This document shows positions 1 through 9,004 of a DNA stretch of 55,216 bases, piece by piece (within the stretch, counting starts at the first letter, position 1; each line of letters starts with the position of its first letter). This stretch comes from a virus. Position numbers and translations under genes: made by a program. Location of the stretch: positions 1 through 55,216 of IMG/VR virus record IMGVR_UViG_3300047274_000273; one strand, given 5' to 3'. The notes under the pieces are model-generated. The model ran no database searches. It saw only the letters and a list, made by a program, of their open reading frames with translations, and was not told where the DNA came from.

Positions 1-531
1 GAATCAGTATACGAAAGATTACCAGGAGTTATATACGATATCAATCCTAGATTAAGACTCAATGGAACATTGAATCTTCTAGCAAACAAGTATTGTGACC
101 AGTACGAGTATATTTGTTTTATGGGGGACGACCATCGTCCAAGAACAAAAGATTGGGATGTTGCATTGTACGAGTCTATTAAAGACAAAAAATATGGAAT
201 AGCCTACGGTAACGATTTGATCAAAGGGCACAAATTACCTACTGCGGTATTTTTAGATTCTAAAATTGTAAAACAATTAGGATATATGGCGCCTCCAGAA
301 CTAACACATTTATATCTTGACGACTTTTGGAGAGACTTGGGTAATAAAATCGGAACTTTAGTATATTCAGAAAGTGTTGTATTAGAACATATGCATTATA
401 TAAGAGGAAAATCAGAGTTAGACGAAATATATGCAGAAGTAAATTCAAAAGAAATGAAACACAAAGATAAAGATGCATACGAGACTTATCTAAGAGAAAA
501 TTTTGATAATGACATAAGGAAGTTAGTATGA
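1..531 (+). CDS. glycosyltransferase-like protein (5' partial)
   Basis: The reading frame is open from the first base of the window, so the true start lies upstream; a TTG at 70 is only an internal candidate. A hydrophobic strand running into FMGDDHRP resembles the metal-binding acidic motif of GT-A glycosyltransferases, which transfer sugars from nucleotide-sugar donors. It ends in a 4-base ATGA overlap with the epimerase gene and is followed by a methyltransferase, which fits a surface-glycan cassette. The donor and acceptor cannot be told. GT-A assignment rests on the acidic motif and context. Confidence 0.6.
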   Translation, partial: ESVYERLPGVIYDINPRLRLNGTLNLLANKYCDQYEYICFMGDDHRPRTKDWDVALYESIKDKKYGIAYGNDLIKGHKLPTAVFLDSKIVKQLGYMAPPELTHLYLDDFWRDLGNKIGTLVYSESVVLEHMHYIRGKSELDEIYAEVNSKEMKHKDKDAYETYLRENFDNDIRKLV

Positions 532-1388
532 AAATTTTAATAACAGGACATAAGGGTTTTGTTGGCAAATACTTTATGAAAAAGTATGCTGAGCATACTA
601 TTACTGGTGTAGATTTAAAAGATGGTAATGATTGTCGAGATTTTTTTAAACAACATCCAGATACATATTTTGACTTAGTAATTCATTTAGCAGCAATCGT
701 AGGCGGTAGAATGACTATTGAAGGCAATCCTTTAGCAGTTGCTGATGACCTTTCGATTGACGCTGAATTTATGCAATGGTGTTTGAAAACAAAACCAGAA
801 AAAGTAGTTTATTTTTCATCTTCGGCCGCATACCCTACAAATTTACAAGAACAGCCTTATAAATTAAAAGAATCCGACATTGATCTATCAAATGTCCGTA
901 GCCCTGACTTAACTTATGGCTGGGCAAAATTAACAGGTGAATATTGTCTGCAATTTTTACAATCAGAAAATATTAGAACACATGTCTTTAGACCGTTTAG
1001 TGGTTACGGAGCTGACCAAGATCTAACATATCCGTTTCCGTCGTTTATTAATCGTGCTAGATTGAAGTTAGACCCGTTCGAAATTTGGGGTGACGGAAAT
1101 CAGGTTAGAGATTTTATTCATATACTAGATATTGTAGATGCGGTAGATATCGCAATTCAAGAAAACATTCAAGGTCCAGTAAATCTTGGCTGGGGCCGCC
1201 CAACATCATTTAACGAGCTAAAAGATATTGTTTGCAAAATTGCAGGGTATACTCCACAAACACAACATATCATCAATGCACCAAAGGGTGTTGACTATAG
1301 ATGTTCTGATAACTCTAAAATGCTAAGTTTTTATAAACCAAAAATTAGTTTAGAAGAAGGCATCGAAATTTCGTTAAGGGGGCTGTAA
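528..1388 (+). CDS. NAD-dependent sugar epimerase/dehydratase (extended SDR)
   Basis: A 286-residue extended short-chain dehydrogenase/reductase of the type that epimerises or dehydrates nucleotide-sugars. The N-terminal dinucleotide motif reads GHKGFVG at residues 7-13, a Ser-rich catalytic strand reads YFSSSAAYP near 100, and the YxxxK pair is in YGWAKLTGEY near residue 136. Length is normal for the GDP-fucose synthase/UDP-glucose epimerase class. The start overlaps the previous stop (ATGA), implying translational coupling. Family is clear; substrate is not. Confidence 0.85.
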   Translation: MKILITGHKGFVGKYFMKKYAEHTITGVDLKDGNDCRDFFKQHPDTYFDLVIHLAAIVGGRMTIEGNPLAVADDLSIDAEFMQWCLKTKPEKVVYFSSSAAYPTNLQEQPYKLKESDIDLSNVRSPDLTYGWAKLTGEYCLQFLQSENIRTHVFRPFSGYGADQDLTYPFPSFINRARLKLDPFEIWGDGNQVRDFIHILDIVDAVDIAIQENIQGPVNLGWGRPTSFNELKDIVCKIAGYTPQTQHIINAPKGVDYRCSDNSKMLSFYKPKISLEEGIEISLRGL

Positions 1389-1969
1389 TGGAATGGAAAT
1401 TATTTGAAGGTGACACTTCTATTAAAACTACAAAAGAATGGTACTCTGAAAGAGAAGCTGCTCATCACCTAGAAGAAAATAAACATATTCCTAGATTAAC
1501 ACAAAGCGCATTGTTAGTTAAAGATTGTATAGATCTAGGAGCGTCGTCTGTAGTTGATTTAGGATGCGGTGACGGCGGATTTCTTTCTTTAATCAAAGAG
1601 TTTAATATTAAATCTTGGGGTTATGATATATCGATAAAAAATGTCGAATATGCTAAAACAGTTCGTAATGTTGATTGTCGATATACTGATTTTAGTAACG
1701 ACTCGGGTATAGAATATGGTGATGTTGCAGTATTAACAGAAGTTCTTGAACATTTAGCAGATCCGCATACTGTTATAAAAAATCTTCCTGCAAAATACCT
1801 TATTGCTAGCAGCCCGTGTAACGAGACTGACCAAACTCATTATGTTCATCATTTATGGGCGTGGGATGAAGAAGGATTTGAAAACTTATTAAAACTAGGC
1901 AATTATAAAATAATAAAAAAATTTATTCTATCAAAAAAGTTTCAACTAGTTTTAGCTGTAAAAGAATAA
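1388..1969 (+). CDS. class I SAM-dependent methyltransferase
   Basis: A 193-residue protein with the SAM-binding motif VVDLGCGDGGF near residues 55-65 and the later EVLEHLADP motif typical of UbiE/small-molecule methyltransferases. The ATG shares its first base with the epimerase stop codon (TAATG). Being third in a glycan cassette, a sugar or glycan precursor is the likeliest substrate, but this is inference. The convergent gene ends one base beyond its stop. Confidence 0.8.
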   Translation: MEWKLFEGDTSIKTTKEWYSEREAAHHLEENKHIPRLTQSALLVKDCIDLGASSVVDLGCGDGGFLSLIKEFNIKSWGYDISIKNVEYAKTVRNVDCRYTDFSNDSGIEYGDVAVLTEVLEHLADPHTVIKNLPAKYLIASSPCNETDQTHYVHHLWAWDEEGFENLLKLGNYKIIKKFILSKKFQLVLAVKE

Positions 1970-1970
1970 T

Positions 1971-2654
1971 TTACGGTTTGTATTTCACCCAGAACGACCC
2001 TCTAGTTAAACTTCGCTTACCGTCTTTCTTAGTCAATGCTATTCCCATTACGTAATTATGAATTTGTATTCTTACGTGATGCTGATTTATAGCATTGTCA
2101 GCAGGTAAGCAAGTTTTGCTATAAATTTCTAATAGTTTCTTTGCAGCGTGCGGTTTAATTGCATATCCGCAATTTCCTGGCATAGAACTTTGATGATAGT
2201 CTGCTGCAACTGGTGCACCTTCCGGTTTATCTAAGTAATGTCTATATTTTTCAGTTTTGCTAGGATGTCCTAGTGCAAGCACTAACACATCTTCCCATTC
2301 TACTGGCTGATAGCCTCTACTCAATACAATATCGTCTTCCCATATTGCAATAGGTTCGTTTAATTCAACGCACTTCTGCCACATCCTATAATGACTATAA
2401 AAACAGCCCTGTTCACCAATAGTTAAGTCTACATCTCTAAAAGGAATCTCAATTATTCCGTCTGCCGGAGGTCCTTTAATACCCCAAGGGTGCATTTTAC
2501 GACCTTCTTCTTCTATTAATTTAACTGCATCAGTGCCGTAGGTGCCTTCAAACAATTCTACAGTTTCACCGTACTCTTCTAATTGATTTCTAAGAGTGGT
2601 GGCCGTTTTTAACGAAGCTTCGATCTTAGAAAGACATATAATAAAATTTTTCAT
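1971..2654 (-). CDS. glycosyltransferase family 25 protein
   Basis: Resembles GT25 (LPS-type) glycosyltransferases: GEQGCFYSHYRMW, then the acidic IWEDD motif, GNCGYAIKPHAAK and a PADN motif all occur in family order. The chosen ATG at 2654 forms an ATGA overlap with the upstream gene's stop; an in-frame TTG two codons earlier is less likely. Probably modifies a host or virion glycan. Third gene of a three-gene minus-strand cassette starting at 3849. Confidence 0.8.
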   Translation of the reverse strand: MKNFIICLSKIEASLKTATTLRNQLEEYGETVELFEGTYGTDAVKLIEEEGRKMHPWGIKGPPADGIIEIPFRDVDLTIGEQGCFYSHYRMWQKCVELNEPIAIWEDDIVLSRGYQPVEWEDVLVLALGHPSKTEKYRHYLDKPEGAPVAADYHQSSMPGNCGYAIKPHAAKKLLEIYSKTCLPADNAINQHHVRIQIHNYVMGIALTKKDGKRSLTRGSFWVKYKP

Positions 2655-3457
2655 TGCCAATATGCCTCTTTTCTTTTTATCTTAAGATCGTTAGACTTAC
2701 TACGCCCTAGATCTTTTCGATCACCTTTGAGATGATCCAGATAAGCACCCCATTCGGAATTAATCAGCGGATGTCCTTCACCCTTGACTATACCCTCGCT
2801 CCAGTTATGTTGTTTCAAGAAGGGAAATTTCCTACGAACAGCATCAAATACAAAACTGTCATGCCACTCTTCTAGTGTAAAGATTCCCGATTCAGCTTTG
2901 TCATACATTCGCTGGAATTCCATTAGAAACATACGTGTCTGTTCAGACCGTAGATTCATAGAATATAATCCGCATTCTGAATATTTGCCTTCTCGACCTA
3001 GATAGGCAAGATCTATTCCGGAAGAACAAAGTTGCTGTAATCGTTCTAGGGCGATCGGGCTATGACAAACAGTATCGGCGTCCATCCACAGCAGTATATC
3101 GGCATCTGTTTGTCTAGCACAGTCGAATATAGCATAGACCTTGTGAGCGAACCTCACAGCGTCCCACTTAAATCCCTTGCCTGCATCTTTTCTACGACTA
3201 CGCACAGGATCGTCAGTGACATCACCGTTGGCCTTGGGTACACCTTTCCACTGTTCTTTGAATTTTTTTAGTTCTTCAACTTCTTCAAGCCGTTTGAGTG
3301 TAATTCTACTGTGATCGAATATTCGGGGATTGCATTCTTCCGGATATAGATGCAGGGTAACTTCTTTAGGCCAGTTCTGCATGAAAGTATCGATCATGCG
3401 CTGACCATATTGCCTAAGGCCCTTGTCATTGAATGTGGTAACCACGCTAATTTTCAT
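2651..3457 (-). CDS. glycosyltransferase-like protein with DxD motif
   Basis: A protein of about 268 residues with a Rossmann-like N terminus (MKISVVTTFNDKG) and an LLWMDADTV strand carrying the DxD metal motif of GT-A glycosyltransferases. I start it at the ATG at 3457, which overlaps the preceding stop (ATGA); an ATG four codons upstream is also possible. It sits between a small Rossmann-like protein and a GT25 gene, so a joint role in glycan assembly is likely. Specific activity unknown. Confidence 0.65.
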   Translation of the reverse strand: MKISVVTTFNDKGLRQYGQRMIDTFMQNWPKEVTLHLYPEECNPRIFDHSRITLKRLEEVEELKKFKEQWKGVPKANGDVTDDPVRSRRKDAGKGFKWDAVRFAHKVYAIFDCARQTDADILLWMDADTVCHSPIALERLQQLCSSGIDLAYLGREGKYSECGLYSMNLRSEQTRMFLMEFQRMYDKAESGIFTLEEWHDSFVFDAVRRKFPFLKQHNWSEGIVKGEGHPLINSEWGAYLDHLKGDRKDLGRSKSNDLKIKRKEAYWQ

Positions 3458-3849
3458 TGCATCTTCCATATATGATATTTTTTTGTGTAATCTACTACTT
3501 GAAACCTTTCTTTACGTAAAAATTTTACCTGCTCGCTGCTGCTTGACGGATCGCCCTCGATTATCAACAAACATCTGTTGCGTTTCCATAACGGTGCCAG
3601 TTCTCTGACTAGGTTAATCTGATCCGCATCTATCAAAACAAAATCTATTTCATAAAGACTGTATATTGATTCTAAATTTTCGCGATAGATTAGATTTTTC
3701 GCCCTAACTTCTGGATCTTTAGCATATACGATAAACACTGTGGCAGTATTCTCTAATAGATCTTCGAGATTTCCAAAACCTGAACCTATAACCAGCCCGT
3801 ATCGAACATGCTGACTGATTTTTTTTATTCTTTTTGAGAACTTTCCCAT
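3454..3849 (-). CDS. small Rossmann-like protein, possibly methyltransferase-related
   Basis: A 131-residue protein with a glycine-rich LVIGSGFGN loop near residue 20 and a later IDFVLIDAD strand, the pattern of a class I methyltransferase core, but shorter than usual. First gene of a minus-strand glycan cassette; a late-promoter-like TAAATA lies in the 36-bp gap before the divergent gene. The methyltransferase link is inference from two motifs only. Confidence 0.5.
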   Translation of the reverse strand: MGKFSKRIKKISQHVRYGLVIGSGFGNLEDLLENTATVFIVYAKDPEVRAKNLIYRENLESIYSLYEIDFVLIDADQINLVRELAPLWKRNRCLLIIEGDPSSSSEQVKFLRKERFQVVDYTKKYHIWKMQ

Positions 3850-3857
3850 AAAATTTT

Positions 3858-3865
3858 ATTAAATA
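3858..3865 (+). promoter_or_regulatory. candidate late promoter (ATTAAATA)
   Basis: Near-match to the T4 late -10 box TATAAATA, about 20 bases before the ATG at 3886. No -35 is expected for this class. Short motif in AT-rich DNA, so tentative. Confidence 0.3.
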
Positions 3866-3871
3866 CTACTA

Positions 3872-3879
3872 TATTTAGT
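3872..3879 (-). promoter_or_regulatory. candidate late promoter (ACTAAATA)
   Basis: Minus-strand copy of the late-type motif, 22 bases before the ATG at 3849 and back-to-back with the plus-strand copy at 3858, as expected for a divergent late control region. Confidence 0.3.
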
Positions 3880-3885
3880 GAAGAT

Positions 3886-4725
3886 ATGAAAGTCAAAATT
3901 TATAAAGAATACGGAGCATTAAATAGCTCGCCTGTGTTTGCCGCTGTTGAACAGGGGTTCAAGAAACTAGGCTGTGATATCGTGGAAGAAAACCCAGATA
4001 TAGAAGTCATCTGGTCTGTGCTCTTCCAGGGCAGGATGCTGCCTAACAAACAGGTCTATGAACAGGCCAAAGCTAATAATCGACCTGTGATGATCGTCGA
4101 GGTCAGCAACTTCCAACGAGGAAAATTGTGGAGACTATCTTGGGATAATGTTAACGGACTAGGCGACTTTGCCAACAAAGACGATCTGGATCTTGATCGA
4201 CCAAAAAAACTAGGAATTAATCTTAAACCCTTGGTTACTGACAAAAGACCCGAGATCATAATCATAGGACAACATCAAAATAGTCTGCAATGGACCGGAA
4301 AACCCAAAATGGTCGACTGGGTCAAAGACACAATCAACGAAATCAAGAAATATACTGATAGACAGATACTAGTGAGACCACATCCTAGACATCAGTTTAC
4401 TCTGGCCTATCAGAGAGTGATCATGCAGTATCCCAAAGCTGTGTCTTTTACTTACGACGAATTTAATTTTGATCCTAATTATCATTGTATCGTGAATTTC
4501 AACAGCGGTCCTGCCTTGAGAGCCGCAGTCGCCGGCGTTCCTGTGATTACTGATGGCTCTAGCCTTGCATATCCAGTAAGTGATCGCATGGAAAATATCG
4601 ACAATCCGCAACTACTGCCAAGAGATCAATGGTTTATAGAGATCTGTCATACCGAATGGACTATTCCGGAAATCGAACAAGGTATTCCACAAAAAAGATT
4701 GCTAGAGAGTCTTAAAAAATCTTGA
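3886..4725 (+). CDS. glycosyltransferase-like protein (GT-B / capsule-type)
   Basis: A 279-residue protein. The C-terminal half has an ILVRPHPRHQ motif and later NSGPALRAAVAGVPVIT, which recalls the nucleotide-binding region of capsule/Kdo-type GT-B transferases, where a conserved Ser/Gly loop precedes a Gly-Val-Pro-Val strand. The N-terminal half is not recognisable. Starts 20 bases after a late-type motif and ends just before the promoter of the next operon. Donor sugar unknown. Confidence 0.55.
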   Translation: MKVKIYKEYGALNSSPVFAAVEQGFKKLGCDIVEENPDIEVIWSVLFQGRMLPNKQVYEQAKANNRPVMIVEVSNFQRGKLWRLSWDNVNGLGDFANKDDLDLDRPKKLGINLKPLVTDKRPEIIIIGQHQNSLQWTGKPKMVDWVKDTINEIKKYTDRQILVRPHPRHQFTLAYQRVIMQYPKAVSFTYDEFNFDPNYHCIVNFNSGPALRAAVAGVPVITDGSSLAYPVSDRMENIDNPQLLPRDQWFIEICHTEWTIPEIEQGIPQKRLLESLKKS

Positions 4726-4750
4726 CTTTAAGACAAAAATTTGCTATCAT
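4722..4750 (+). promoter_or_regulatory. sigma70-type promoter, leaderless class
   Basis: TTGACT, 17 bp, TATCAT. The ATG at 4757 begins after exactly 6 intervening bases, where transcription should start, so there is no room for a ribosome-binding site. It lies upstream of the 13-gene overlapping operon 4757-12602. Confidence 0.75.
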
Positions 4751-4756
4751 AGCAAT

Positions 4757-5944
4757 ATGACCTCTCCGGTATATGTTGAAGACATTTTCTTAAAGTTTTT
4801 CGATCTTGCTTGTTTAGATAAGATTGAACTTCTCCCCTATGATTGGAATATTTGTAGCAGTCTCAAGCAACAGCTGACTGATCAAAAACAGATCACTGCT
4901 AATCAGGGAAATTTTATTCTCAAGCTGTTGGGTAAACATGCGGCGATATCGGCAGAACAGGGCCTCGACTACGAGGATCAACTTCAAGTGCCGGTTTGGA
5001 AAAACGAATTTCGTGTGCTTGATCTAGAAAAGCGAGTTTTTCTAGAAAAAACCGACTCGGGCATTAATATCTGTTTCAAATTTCCCTACTCTCTAAAAAA
5101 TCTTTTCGATAAAGAGATCGACACAGACACGACATTTGGATCTAGCACTTGGGATAACGAAAGAAAACTTCGAGTCTGTAATTTTTACAATTATAATATC
5201 ATACGAGTCCATGAATTTTGCAAAAAACATGGATTCCATATGGACGAAAACTTCCTCGATGTGGTCAGTCAGGTCGAAGAAATCTGGGACCAACACGAAG
5301 AAATTGATTTCAGATCAAAGATCGAAGACAACGATGTTGTTTTAATCAATGCTCCTGAAGATACCCGCAATCAGTGGCAGGAAATCAAGACCGGTGATGT
5401 GTTCAAAGACAGTTTTTCGGCAAAATCTATGGGATATCCGGTCAAGTACGACCATGTGCCTAACACGGTCTTTGAGAAAATCTGTTCTGCGTCGGAAAAA
5501 CTGTTCTGGTTGAAAACCTATGAAGATTTTTTCTCAGTGCATCAAGCTGCGGGAGGCATTTCGGTAATCTTATTAGATAGGAATACCAAAGATATCGTGG
5601 AATATCTCAAAAAATTGGTTTCAACGGCTGATAATTTTGTAGATCGATCTGATATTAAAATTTGTTTCAGAGAAGAAAAATCAGAAAATTCGAATCTCAA
5701 TAACTGGATCAAATCTTCGGGTCTAGGCGGTAAGGTTGATCAGGGAAAAATCTTGATTTTCCTCCATAAACCTGCCAAGTGGTTGTTTGCTAAGAGCATA
5801 GATGTTAAAATTATAGGTACTAATAGTTATACCCCGCACATGGAACCTATCTCTGCCAGCTGGATACAGAGCCATCCCTGCATTTTATACGTAGACGATG
5901 TGAAACCAACATCGCCGAGGAACAAAAAAATTGTCAACTTGTAA
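4757..5944 (+). CDS. hypothetical protein, first gene of the uvsW operon
   Basis: A 395-residue soluble protein I cannot assign. It has no P-loop, zinc site or membrane segment; hydrophobic strands recur after residue 190, and the C terminus is basic. It sits directly behind a leaderless promoter and overlaps the UvsW start by 14 bases, so it is presumably made early together with recombination and replication proteins. A DNA-metabolism role is only guilt by association. Confidence 0.75.
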   Translation: MTSPVYVEDIFLKFFDLACLDKIELLPYDWNICSSLKQQLTDQKQITANQGNFILKLLGKHAAISAEQGLDYEDQLQVPVWKNEFRVLDLEKRVFLEKTDSGINICFKFPYSLKNLFDKEIDTDTTFGSSTWDNERKLRVCNFYNYNIIRVHEFCKKHGFHMDENFLDVVSQVEEIWDQHEEIDFRSKIEDNDVVLINAPEDTRNQWQEIKTGDVFKDSFSAKSMGYPVKYDHVPNTVFEKICSASEKLFWLKTYEDFFSVHQAAGGISVILLDRNTKDIVEYLKKLVSTADNFVDRSDIKICFREEKSENSNLNNWIKSSGLGGKVDQGKILIFLHKPAKWLFAKSIDVKIIGTNSYTPHMEPISASWIQSHPCILYVDDVKPTSPRNKKIVNL

Positions 5945-7385
5945 ACTTATCATCAAAGATGAAGTCAATATCAAGATAGAAGGACTGGCCGTTGAAACAA
6001 GACGAAAGATCGTCAACGAACTAAAGTTTGATCTGCCCTATGCAAGGCATATGCCAGCATATAAACTAGGAAGATGGGATGGAACAAAAACCTATTTTGG
6101 AATTGGCGGTAATGGTTATCTTGCTCATCTTGATGTTATACTTCCTATTATAGAAGACTCCGGATACGACATAGAGATAGAAGATCTCCGGCAACATCAG
6201 TCTCTTAAATTCCAACCCATAGGCGAAAATTATTGGGCCGATCAAGGCAAGACTTGGCCTAAAGGTCATCCACAGGCCGGAACGCCCATCGTATTGAGAG
6301 ATTATCAATACGATGTGGTTAATAAATTTTTAGAAAATCCACAATCATTACAGGAGGTAGCCACTGGTGCCGGTAAAACTATTACTACTGCGACGTTATC
6401 GCATCTTTGTGAGGTATATGGCCGTACGATGGTTATTGTTCCGAACAAATCGCTTGTTGTACAGACTGAAGAAGACTATAAAAATCTCGGACTAGATGTT
6501 GGGGTTTACTTTGGTGATCGTAAAGAATTAAATCGTACACATACTATCTGCACATGGCAGAGTCTTAATGTGCTAGACAAGAAAAGTTATGATGATGAGA
6601 CCTTGACCCTGGCAGAGTTTTGTGACGGTGTGGTAGCCATCATCGTAGACGAAGTTCATCAGGCCAAGGCCGATGTATTGACTAAGTTGCTGACACAAAA
6701 CTTTAGACACTGCGCCATACGTTGGGGTCTAACAGGTACAGTGCCCAGAGAAAAATGGGAGTTTCAAGGTATCCTTGCCAGCATAGGTCCTGTGATAAAT
6801 CAAGTATCTGCACATGATCTACAGCAAAAAGATGTGCTGGCACAACTCCATATCAATGTACTACAGACTACTGACGTTCAGGTATTTAGAAGCTATCAAG
6901 AAGAATATACATATTTGGTCACAGATGCTGCGAGAATTGATTGGTTTGGTAATAAGATCAAAGAAATATCACAAACAGGTAATACACTGATATTAGTCAA
7001 TAGGATCGATACTGGAAATAAGCTAATGACTTTATTACCCGAAGCAGTGTTTATTTCAGGCGCAGTAAAACTAGACGATAGAAAAGAAGAGTATGACGAA
7101 ATTAAAACAAGTGATAACAAGATTATTGTGGCGACTTACGGTGTGGCCGCTGTGGGTATTAATATCCCACGTATTTTTAATCTGGTTCTTCTTGAGCCCG
7201 GAAAGAGCTTTGTCCGCGTTATACAAAGTATTGGACGAGGCATTAGAAAAGCCGAAGACAAGGACTTCGTTCAAATTTGGGACATCACGAGCACCTGTAA
7301 GTACGCCAAGCGGCATCTTACGGAGAGGAAGAAATTTTATAAAGAAGCGAAATATCCCTTTACAGTAACCAAGGTAACAATATGA
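5931..7385 (+). CDS. uvsW: UvsW-like DNA/RNA helicase
   Basis: Superfamily 2 helicase like T4 UvsW, which unwinds branched DNA and R-loops and helps switch replication from origin-initiated to recombination-driven mode. An N-terminal substrate domain covers about residues 1-115; Walker A is ATGAGKT at 144-150, the DEVH box is at 240-243, and motif VI reads QSIGRGIRKAED near the C terminus. At 484 residues it is close to T4 UvsW. The start is a TTG inside the previous gene, with no in-frame ATG nearby. Confidence 0.92.
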   Translation: MSTCKLIIKDEVNIKIEGLAVETRRKIVNELKFDLPYARHMPAYKLGRWDGTKTYFGIGGNGYLAHLDVILPIIEDSGYDIEIEDLRQHQSLKFQPIGENYWADQGKTWPKGHPQAGTPIVLRDYQYDVVNKFLENPQSLQEVATGAGKTITTATLSHLCEVYGRTMVIVPNKSLVVQTEEDYKNLGLDVGVYFGDRKELNRTHTICTWQSLNVLDKKSYDDETLTLAEFCDGVVAIIVDEVHQAKADVLTKLLTQNFRHCAIRWGLTGTVPREKWEFQGILASIGPVINQVSAHDLQQKDVLAQLHINVLQTTDVQVFRSYQEEYTYLVTDAARIDWFGNKIKEISQTGNTLILVNRIDTGNKLMTLLPEAVFISGAVKLDDRKEEYDEIKTSDNKIIVATYGVAAVGINIPRIFNLVLLEPGKSFVRVIQSIGRGIRKAEDKDFVQIWDITSTCKYAKRHLTERKKFYKEAKYPFTVTKVTI

Positions 7386-7888
7386 AAATTTTAACACTAA
7401 ACAACAGATCTTTTGATCTCAATGAATTACCGGACGAAGTTGACGAAGACACTAGATTCTCAGTTTTAGACAATAGTAATGCAGCTGAACCAGATTTCTT
7501 CTTCATGCCGCTGATTTTTTTAGAATCTTTTAATAGTCCTGCTATTTTATTGAATATCGGTGGCCATGAAGTGCAGATGCCCCTAGACTGGTGTATGGTT
7601 GTTGGGGATCGAGACTGCGGCCTAGACCCAGAAGTTCTTCCTCTAACTAGCCTGAATGAGCGAGGGTTCGATGCCTTTGTCTTTAATCCTATTGGAGGAT
7701 TTAAATGCGAATACATGCCCATTGAAATAGTAAATATCTATCAAGATGTCCGATGGTATTTTCCTAAAATGAAAAACGGACAGTTGTTGACTGTGCCCTT
7801 ACACGACGACGAGAATCCTCCCTGTGTGTTTTTTGTTAAAGAGATTTCGAGACAAAGCGAAATAATCCAATTGGACAAATTGATCTAA
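7382..7888 (+). CDS. conserved-looking phage protein of unknown function
   Basis: A 168-residue acidic protein with Trp/Cys-rich segments (PLDWCMVVGDRDCG) and a C-terminal ValPheLeuHis-type strand pattern. No catalytic motif is recognisable. It overlaps the UvsW stop by ATGA and the next gene by one base, so translation is probably coupled to UvsW. Function unknown. Confidence 0.7.
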   Translation: MKILTLNNRSFDLNELPDEVDEDTRFSVLDNSNAAEPDFFFMPLIFLESFNSPAILLNIGGHEVQMPLDWCMVVGDRDCGLDPEVLPLTSLNERGFDAFVFNPIGGFKCEYMPIEIVNIYQDVRWYFPKMKNGQLLTVPLHDDENPPCVFFVKEISRQSEIIQLDKLI

Positions 7889-8121
7889 TGCCTATGGATA
7901 GTCTCATGTGGAATAACGCTGATTTTAAACGTCGATGTATAGGTTGGCAATTAAAATTCAGCGTTTTTCCTCGTAGGTGTTTTTACACAGGAAAGTTTCT
8001 TTGGCTCAAAAAAGCATATTTTGGAGTAGGTATGATATGTGGACCAGGAGAGCCGGTCTATGAATATAGATGGTGTGAACGAAACAATTATCTATTCTTA
8101 AAAATGCAAGGAATCATATGA
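7888..8121 (+). CDS. small hypothetical protein
   Basis: A 77-residue basic, Trp/Tyr/Cys-rich protein (six Trp and Cys residues between 17 and 65). Its ATG shares a base with the previous stop, and it overlaps the following methyltransferase by ATGA. Cysteines are not spaced like a known zinc finger. Real gene by position and absence of any competing frame. Confidence 0.65.
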   Translation: MPMDSLMWNNADFKRRCIGWQLKFSVFPRRCFYTGKFLWLKKAYFGVGMICGPGEPVYEYRWCERNNYLFLKMQGII

Positions 8122-8654
8122 AAGTAGGAAAAAAACTGCTGTCTGTGCCGGCCACACACACTACTAAGAATGCAGCTAATAGAAGAGAATTGTTTCTGAA
8201 CGATCTAGTTAGACATTTTCAGTGGACCGTAGGAGCAGAAATAGGAGTCCGAGAAGGTAGAACTTCATTTTGTCTTCTCGACAATAACGCCAACTTAAAA
8301 ATCTATGCAGTAGACAAGGATATTTCACAATTTTACGGTTCTCAGGTACGTGAAAAATATCAAAGCAGGCTAGTGGCGCTGGAAGGCATCAGTTGGGAAG
8401 TCTCAGCTGCTGTGGAAGATCAAAGTTTAGATTTTGTGTTTATAGATGCAGGGCATGGATACAAATCTGTGATCAGAGATCTAGAAGCATGGACGCCAAA
8501 ATTAAAAAAATCAGGATGGTTAATAGGTCATGACATCAATTTTCCTGCGGTACATCAAGCAGTATCGGAACGTTGTAAAGATTTTAAAATAGGGCCAGAC
8601 AATGTTTGGTTCTTGTCGCCCAACGGCGATTATAACATGTTGGAGAAACTATGA
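8118..8654 (+). CDS. class I methyltransferase (Methyltransf_24-like)
   Basis: A 178-residue SAM-dependent methyltransferase: GAEIGVREGRTS near residue 39 is the SAM loop, and LDFVFIDAGHGYKSVIRDLE near 110 matches the Asp/His-rich motif of the CmcI/Methyltransf_24 group, which methylates sugars or small metabolites. Lies within the overlapping operon between two small genes and a cupin, so it may act with the cupin on a nucleotide-sugar. Substrate not determinable. Confidence 0.8.
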   Translation: MKVGKKLLSVPATHTTKNAANRRELFLNDLVRHFQWTVGAEIGVREGRTSFCLLDNNANLKIYAVDKDISQFYGSQVREKYQSRLVALEGISWEVSAAVEDQSLDFVFIDAGHGYKSVIRDLEAWTPKLKKSGWLIGHDINFPAVHQAVSERCKDFKIGPDNVWFLSPNGDYNMLEKL

Positions 8655-9004
8655 TATCAGGTAAAGTATGGGGTAAAACAGAGCTGCTGGAAGCCAACGG
8701 AGTGTTGGAATTCCATAGGATCGAAACCAAGAAAGGTGGTGTTTGTTCAAAACATAAACACAGACATAAGTGGAATGGTTTCTTTGTAGAAAAAGGTGCC
8801 TTATTAATTCGTGTATGGAAAAACAACTACGATCTAGTCGACGAGACTGTATTAATGGACGGAATGTATACCAAGGTAGCACCCGGAGAATACCATCAGT
8901 TCGAAGCTCTAGAAGATACGATAGCATTTGAATTATATTGGGCTGAGTTCGATCACGACGATATAGAAAGAGAAACCGTAGGATATAAAAGTGGGAACTC
9001 TTAA
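8651..9004 (+). CDS. cupin-fold protein
   Basis: A 117-residue single-domain cupin. Motif 1 is visible as CSKHKHRHKWNGFFVEKG (residues 34-51), giving several His metal ligands and the expected Glu, and motif 2 as PGEYHQFEAL near 79-88. Such proteins are sugar isomerases, dioxygenases or binding proteins; the neighbouring methyltransferase suggests sugar-nucleotide chemistry. ATGA overlap with the upstream gene. Confidence 0.75.
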   Translation: MISGKVWGKTELLEANGVLEFHRIETKKGGVCSKHKHRHKWNGFFVEKGALLIRVWKNNYDLVDETVLMDGMYTKVAPGEYHQFEALEDTIAFELYWAEFDHDDIERETVGYKSGNS

